In this document: positions 61,234 to 64,000 of the stretch, piece by piece
Numbering within the stretch: the first letter of the stretch is position 1
How the letters are laid out: each line of letters begins with the position of its first letter
The notes under the pieces: model-generated
Database searches by the model: none
Seen by the model: the letters and a program-made list of their open reading frames with translations, nothing else
Told to the model about the DNA's origin: nothing
From: JAIRNF01 sp031551125
GTDB lineage: Bacteria; Bacteroidota; Bacteroidia; Bacteroidales; UBA932
DNA: 64,000 nucleotides
Assembly (NCBI GenBank): GCA_031551125.1
Contig: JAVBOB010000009.1
Span: 1 to 64,000 of the forward strand
Direction of reading: 5' to 3'
Made by a program: the position numbers and the translations under genes

Positions 61234-61820
61234 GAAGGATAGAAGGACAATCTACGAACACTTTATCTAAAGATTCCAACACTTCATTTATTTATATTTT
61301 TTCTTTTTGAAATCTAAAAAAAAGATATTGATAAAGATTAGCGGTTAGCTTTGTTATCAAAAAAACAGATTTCATTTGCATATATCAATATCAAAAAACA
61401 ACGAGCATTTATAAACAAACAACGGGACAAATATAGTTTGATTTTTAGAAGCTTGCTAAAGATATCAACGATGCTTATATTTCTAAATGTTGGTAATTGT
61501 ACCCTGTTGATAACCGAAAAAGAGCTGAAAAAATGCTGATAAGAGAAACAAATATCAAGGTATTTTTTCTTGCATTCTTGAAGAAAATCGCTATACAAAG
61601 ATGTACTCGAGCAATGCAAAAAAAGATACGGAAATCGCCCCACAAATTATCGACATTGAAGGAATGGCTATCAACATTTTTTAGAAGGTGTAATTTAATA
61701 ACTTAATACCGTGCTTACAATGAGTGGCTTATAAATCCGTCTATTTTCAGCTGAAATAAAAGGATGCTGGTTGTCATTTAGTTATAAAAATAGGGCAGGG
61801 GGTACATACATACATAAATG
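61234..61820. other. AT-rich intergenic region with TATCAA words
   Basis: About 590 bp with no gene. It contains many TTATCAA-like words in both directions, for example TTGATAA (61328), TTATCAA (61354), TATCAATA (61383), TATCAAC (61463), TGTTGATAA (61505) and CTATCAACA (61668). Short open frames here have no recognisable domain. Confidence 0.45.
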
Positions 61821-61856
61821 AAAAAAGGATGTTGAACAATTGCGACATCCTTTTTT
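61821..61856 (-). terminator. Terminator after the outer-membrane protein gene
   Basis: Perfect 12-bp stem AAAAAAGGATGT/ACATCCTTTTTT with a 12-nt loop. It lies 21 nt after the stop of the outer-membrane protein gene on the minus strand and is T-rich on both strands. Confidence 0.8.
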
Positions 61857-61877
61857 GTAAGTAAAGCTTTTACTCAG

Positions 61878-62369
61878 CTAGAAAAATAGCGTAAATCCGC
61901 AGCCAATGCCAAACGTAGCATCATGATTTTTTGCAAAGGGAATAAATACGCCAACTGTTGGTTCAATTGCAACATTGTCGGCCACAAAAATGCTGTAGCC
62001 TCCTCTTAAATCAATGGCGAAAGAAGTGTCACTTTCAAGCTTTTCAATGCCGGCATATGCACCGGCAAATAAAGCACCGGAACCCATTTCTAAAAAGTAG
62101 TAGCGACCGCCGGCCATAAGAATTACGCTGGTGTTAGATTCTCCATTTTCAGATGTGTAGTTAAGCCCGAAAAGTCCGCCAAAGGCAAACTTATCAAAAA
62201 GAAAATACCCTCCCTCGGCAGCAATTCCAAAGTTGGTTCCACTGCCAAAGCTTAATTCGGCACCTGTGGCTCTTGCTCCTATGTAAAAGTCATCCCGATT
62301 AATTTTTTGAGCATTCGAGATGCCCGCAGTTAAAACGCACACAAGCGTTAGAAGCACAAGTTTTTTCAT
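61878..62369 (-). CDS. Small outer-membrane beta-barrel protein
   Basis: About 163 aa. It has a signal peptide (MKKLVLLTLVCVLTAGISNAQ) and eight amphipathic strands with alternating hydrophobic residues, for example FAFGGLFGLNYTSE and TSFAIDLRGGYSIFV. It ends in the typical C-terminal signal GFTLFF. The fold resembles the OmpW/OmpX-like barrels; function is not known. The start is the second ATG; a start 6 nt earlier is also possible. It has a strong terminator. Confidence 0.8.
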   Translation of the reverse strand: MKKLVLLTLVCVLTAGISNAQKINRDDFYIGARATGAELSFGSGTNFGIAAEGGYFLFDKFAFGGLFGLNYTSENGESNTSVILMAGGRYYFLEMGSGALFAGAYAGIEKLESDTSFAIDLRGGYSIFVADNVAIEPTVGVFIPFAKNHDATFGIGCGFTLFF

Positions 62370-62438
62370 AATCATCTGTTTTTAAAGTTTAAGGTGTTAA
62401 GTTAAGGTCACCACAGCGTGCTAGTTCTGGAGGATTAG

Positions 62439-63998
62439 TTACTTTACAAGAGTCATTTCTTTTACCAAGTGTGATGCTCCCGCAAACTTATCAATAATAA
62501 ACAGGGTATAGCGAATATCTACGTTAATACATCGTTGTAGTTCGGTTTCAAAAATAATATCGCCGCTCATTGCTTCCCAGTTGCCGTCAAAAGCGGTACC
62601 AATAATTTCACCCTTAGCATTGAGTACGGGGCTTCCGGAGTTTCCGCCCGTAATATCTCCATTAAATATAAAGGCAAGCGGCATTTGTCCGTTTTTCATT
62701 GCGTATTGGCCGAAATCCTTAGCCTTGTATAGTTCTTTCAGCTTAGCGGGAACAACAAATTCCCAACTGTTGGGGTTTTCCTTTTCCATTACTCCGGTAA
62801 GCGTAGTATAGTATTCATACTTCACGCCATCGCGGGGCTCGTAGCTCTTTACGGTTCCATAGGTAAGGCGCATGGTACCGTTAGCATCGGGGTATATGGG
62901 CTTTCCTTGGTTCATTTCCAGCAATCCGGCAATGTACAAGCGAGCGCCCTTTTCGTACAGCTCATCCATCGGTTTGCTTTCCTTTGTCAGCTTTTCCCGT
63001 ATTTCGGCAATCGACTTATAGGTTTTGGCGGCCAAATCTTTTTCCATCAAATCTGAACCGGGATTTTGCATAAATGCCTTACACTTCTCCTCATTTGTAA
63101 AAATTGACGATGAAAACATCTCAGATACGTACCAGCCAACGCTTCCTTTGTAGTCTGTTTCTATTGTTTTAAAGAAATCAGGCCAGTATTCTTTAGGCAC
63201 GTTCTTCATAAAAATGGGGAACATTGCCTGAGCGGTTTTTTGGTCAAGTGTGGGATTGTAGTCTTTGTAAGAGCGTAAGAGTGATATTTTAGCATTTTCT
63301 CTTCTTTCAGCTGCGCTTTTATCCTCGTTATTAGCGGGAGCACTAAGTGCCATTGTTGCTATTCCGGCAAAACCTACAACTTCGGTTCCCGATAAGCATT
63401 CACTCATGTACTGTAAGGCCAGCTGGCGTTGTTGGCGTTCTTTAACTGATTTCTCAATGTAGCTCAACGCTTCACCATACTTTGCAACTCTTTCGGGTTT
63501 CTGGTTAACCCAGCTGGTAAACGCTTTTTCATCTTCGGTTCGGCGTTCAACTACTCCCAGCTTCTCGAAGGTTTCGTTCATTCCGATAGATTTTTTCCAG
63601 AAGTTGCTTGAGCCTGCGTACTTTGATGAGTACTGAATACGTGTTTTCTGGTCGGCCTGCATATCTTTCATCCAAATGCTTTGGCGTACGCCGCGAACAT
63701 CAATACGAACGTTGTTTGCTTTTATCATGTTATCAACTTCCCATGACGTCATAAAGCGATAGGTACGTCCGGGGTAGCCCATTACCATTGCGTAATCACC
63801 CTCCTGAACACCCTGGAGAGAGATTTTGAAGTAGTTTTTCGGACGCAAAGGAACGTTCTCTGCAGAAGGGTTTGCGGGCTTTCCGTTCTTATCGGCATAA
63901 ATGCGGAAAAGACAGAAATCTCCGGTATGGCGAGGCCACATCCAGTTGTCGCTGTCGGCTCCAAACTTACCGATTGATGAAGGTGGCGCGCCTACCAA
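62439..63998 (-). CDS. S46 family dipeptidyl-peptidase, DPP7-type (partial)
   Basis: The N-terminus is cut by the window edge; 519 residues remain of about 700. It has the S46 signature SDNWMWPRHTGDF, the long helical domain (~170-330 here), and the serine active site GDITGGNSGSPVLNAKGE. Eighteen residues after the catalytic Ser is Gly (FDGNWE), the position that is Gly673 in DPP7 and Arg673 in DPP11. This points to DPP7-like preference for hydrophobic P1 residues. S46 enzymes release dipeptides in the periplasm for amino acid uptake. The catalytic His lies outside the window. Confidence 0.9.
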   Translation of the reverse strand: MVGAPPSSIGKFGADSDNWMWPRHTGDFCLFRIYADKNGKPANPSAENVPLRPKNYFKISLQGVQEGDYAMVMGYPGRTYRFMTSWEVDNMIKANNVRIDVRGVRQSIWMKDMQADQKTRIQYSSKYAGSSNFWKKSIGMNETFEKLGVVERRTEDEKAFTSWVNQKPERVAKYGEALSYIEKSVKERQQRQLALQYMSECLSGTEVVGFAGIATMALSAPANNEDKSAAERRENAKISLLRSYKDYNPTLDQKTAQAMFPIFMKNVPKEYWPDFFKTIETDYKGSVGWYVSEMFSSSIFTNEEKCKAFMQNPGSDLMEKDLAAKTYKSIAEIREKLTKESKPMDELYEKGARLYIAGLLEMNQGKPIYPDANGTMRLTYGTVKSYEPRDGVKYEYYTTLTGVMEKENPNSWEFVVPAKLKELYKAKDFGQYAMKNGQMPLAFIFNGDITGGNSGSPVLNAKGEIIGTAFDGNWEAMSGDIIFETELQRCINVDIRYTLFIIDKFAGASHLVKEMTLVK

Positions 63999-64000
63999 GC

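Noticed and set aside
61351..61706. Short open frames in the gap between ruvB and the outer-membrane protein
   Set aside because: AT-rich chance frames on both strands with no domain or ribosome site.
1..64000. CRISPR arrays, rRNA genes and complete insertion sequences
   Set aside because: No regularly spaced direct repeats, no rRNA sequence and no transposase were seen anywhere in the window.

Overview
The window looks like a piece of a Bacteroidota chromosome, most likely order Bacteroidales. The support is the promoter type (TAnnTTTG -7 boxes with an upstream TTG or TTTG, seen before tRNAs, ruvB, a cyclophilin and others), the gene content (S46 dipeptidyl-peptidase of the DPP7 type, YfhO, DUF6263, DUF3408 and Bacteroides-type mob genes, a CatA-like acetyltransferase) and the low GC. 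I cannot name a genus. All calls come from reading the sequence and translations; no database was searched.

Region 1 (about 1-14,000) is a mobile island. It starts with mobilization genes (DUF3408 protein, MobC-like protein, MOB_P-type relaxase, a membrane-anchored coiled-coil protein). A 143-nt run of five perfect or near-perfect stem-loops in front of mobC is a strong oriT candidate. Next comes a compact five-gene operon under one TAnnTTTG promoter: a small XRE regulator, a 1623-aa single-chain Type ISP-like restriction-modification enzyme, a GHKL ATPase fused to a PD-(D/E)xK-like nuclease, a RhuM-family protein, and a primase-helicase of the TOTE conflict-system type. A decayed relaxase C-terminus in the opposite orientation and a tRNA-Phe gene follow. 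This is a defence operon carried on a mobilizable element and is the most interesting part of the window.

Region 2 (14.4-20 kb) holds housekeeping genes on the plus strand: M16 peptidase, O-methyltransferase, Nudix hydrolase, a lipoprotein, shikimate kinase and glucose-6-phosphate isomerase. Region 3 (19.8-31.5 kb) is a surface-polysaccharide cluster: glycosyltransferases, methyltransferases, a Wzx-type flippase, FkbM methyltransferase and YfhO, interrupted by tRNA-Leu(TAA) and tRNA-Gly(GCC).

Region 4 (31.5-43.3 kb, minus strand) carries lhgO, uvrC, adenine deaminase, mnmG, ybeY, an EnvC-like amidase activator, a TPR lipoprotein and dut. Two non-coding loci stand out: a probable ~75-nt small RNA with an ideal promoter and terminator (33.3-33.4 kb), and three parS-like palindromes between ade and mnmG (37.07-37.37 kb).

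Region 5 (43.3-52.4 kb) is a repeat-rich stretch followed by a heavy-metal RND efflux system (TolC, pump, adaptor) with two His-rich accessory proteins and a fluoride channel gene. A lone four-helix-bundle gene bracketed by terminal inverted repeats sits between adaptor and pump and looks like a single-gene mobile cassette.

Region 6 (52.4-64 kb) has a ferredoxin-type DUF362 protein, pheS, a cyclophilin lipoprotein, a patatin/beta-barrel protein, a second flippase, a CatA-like acetyltransferase, ruvB, a small outer-membrane protein and a partial DPP7-type S46 peptidase cut by the window edge. Palindromic intergenic repeats, two of them with identical 30-nt arms 15 kb apart, recur through regions 3-6.
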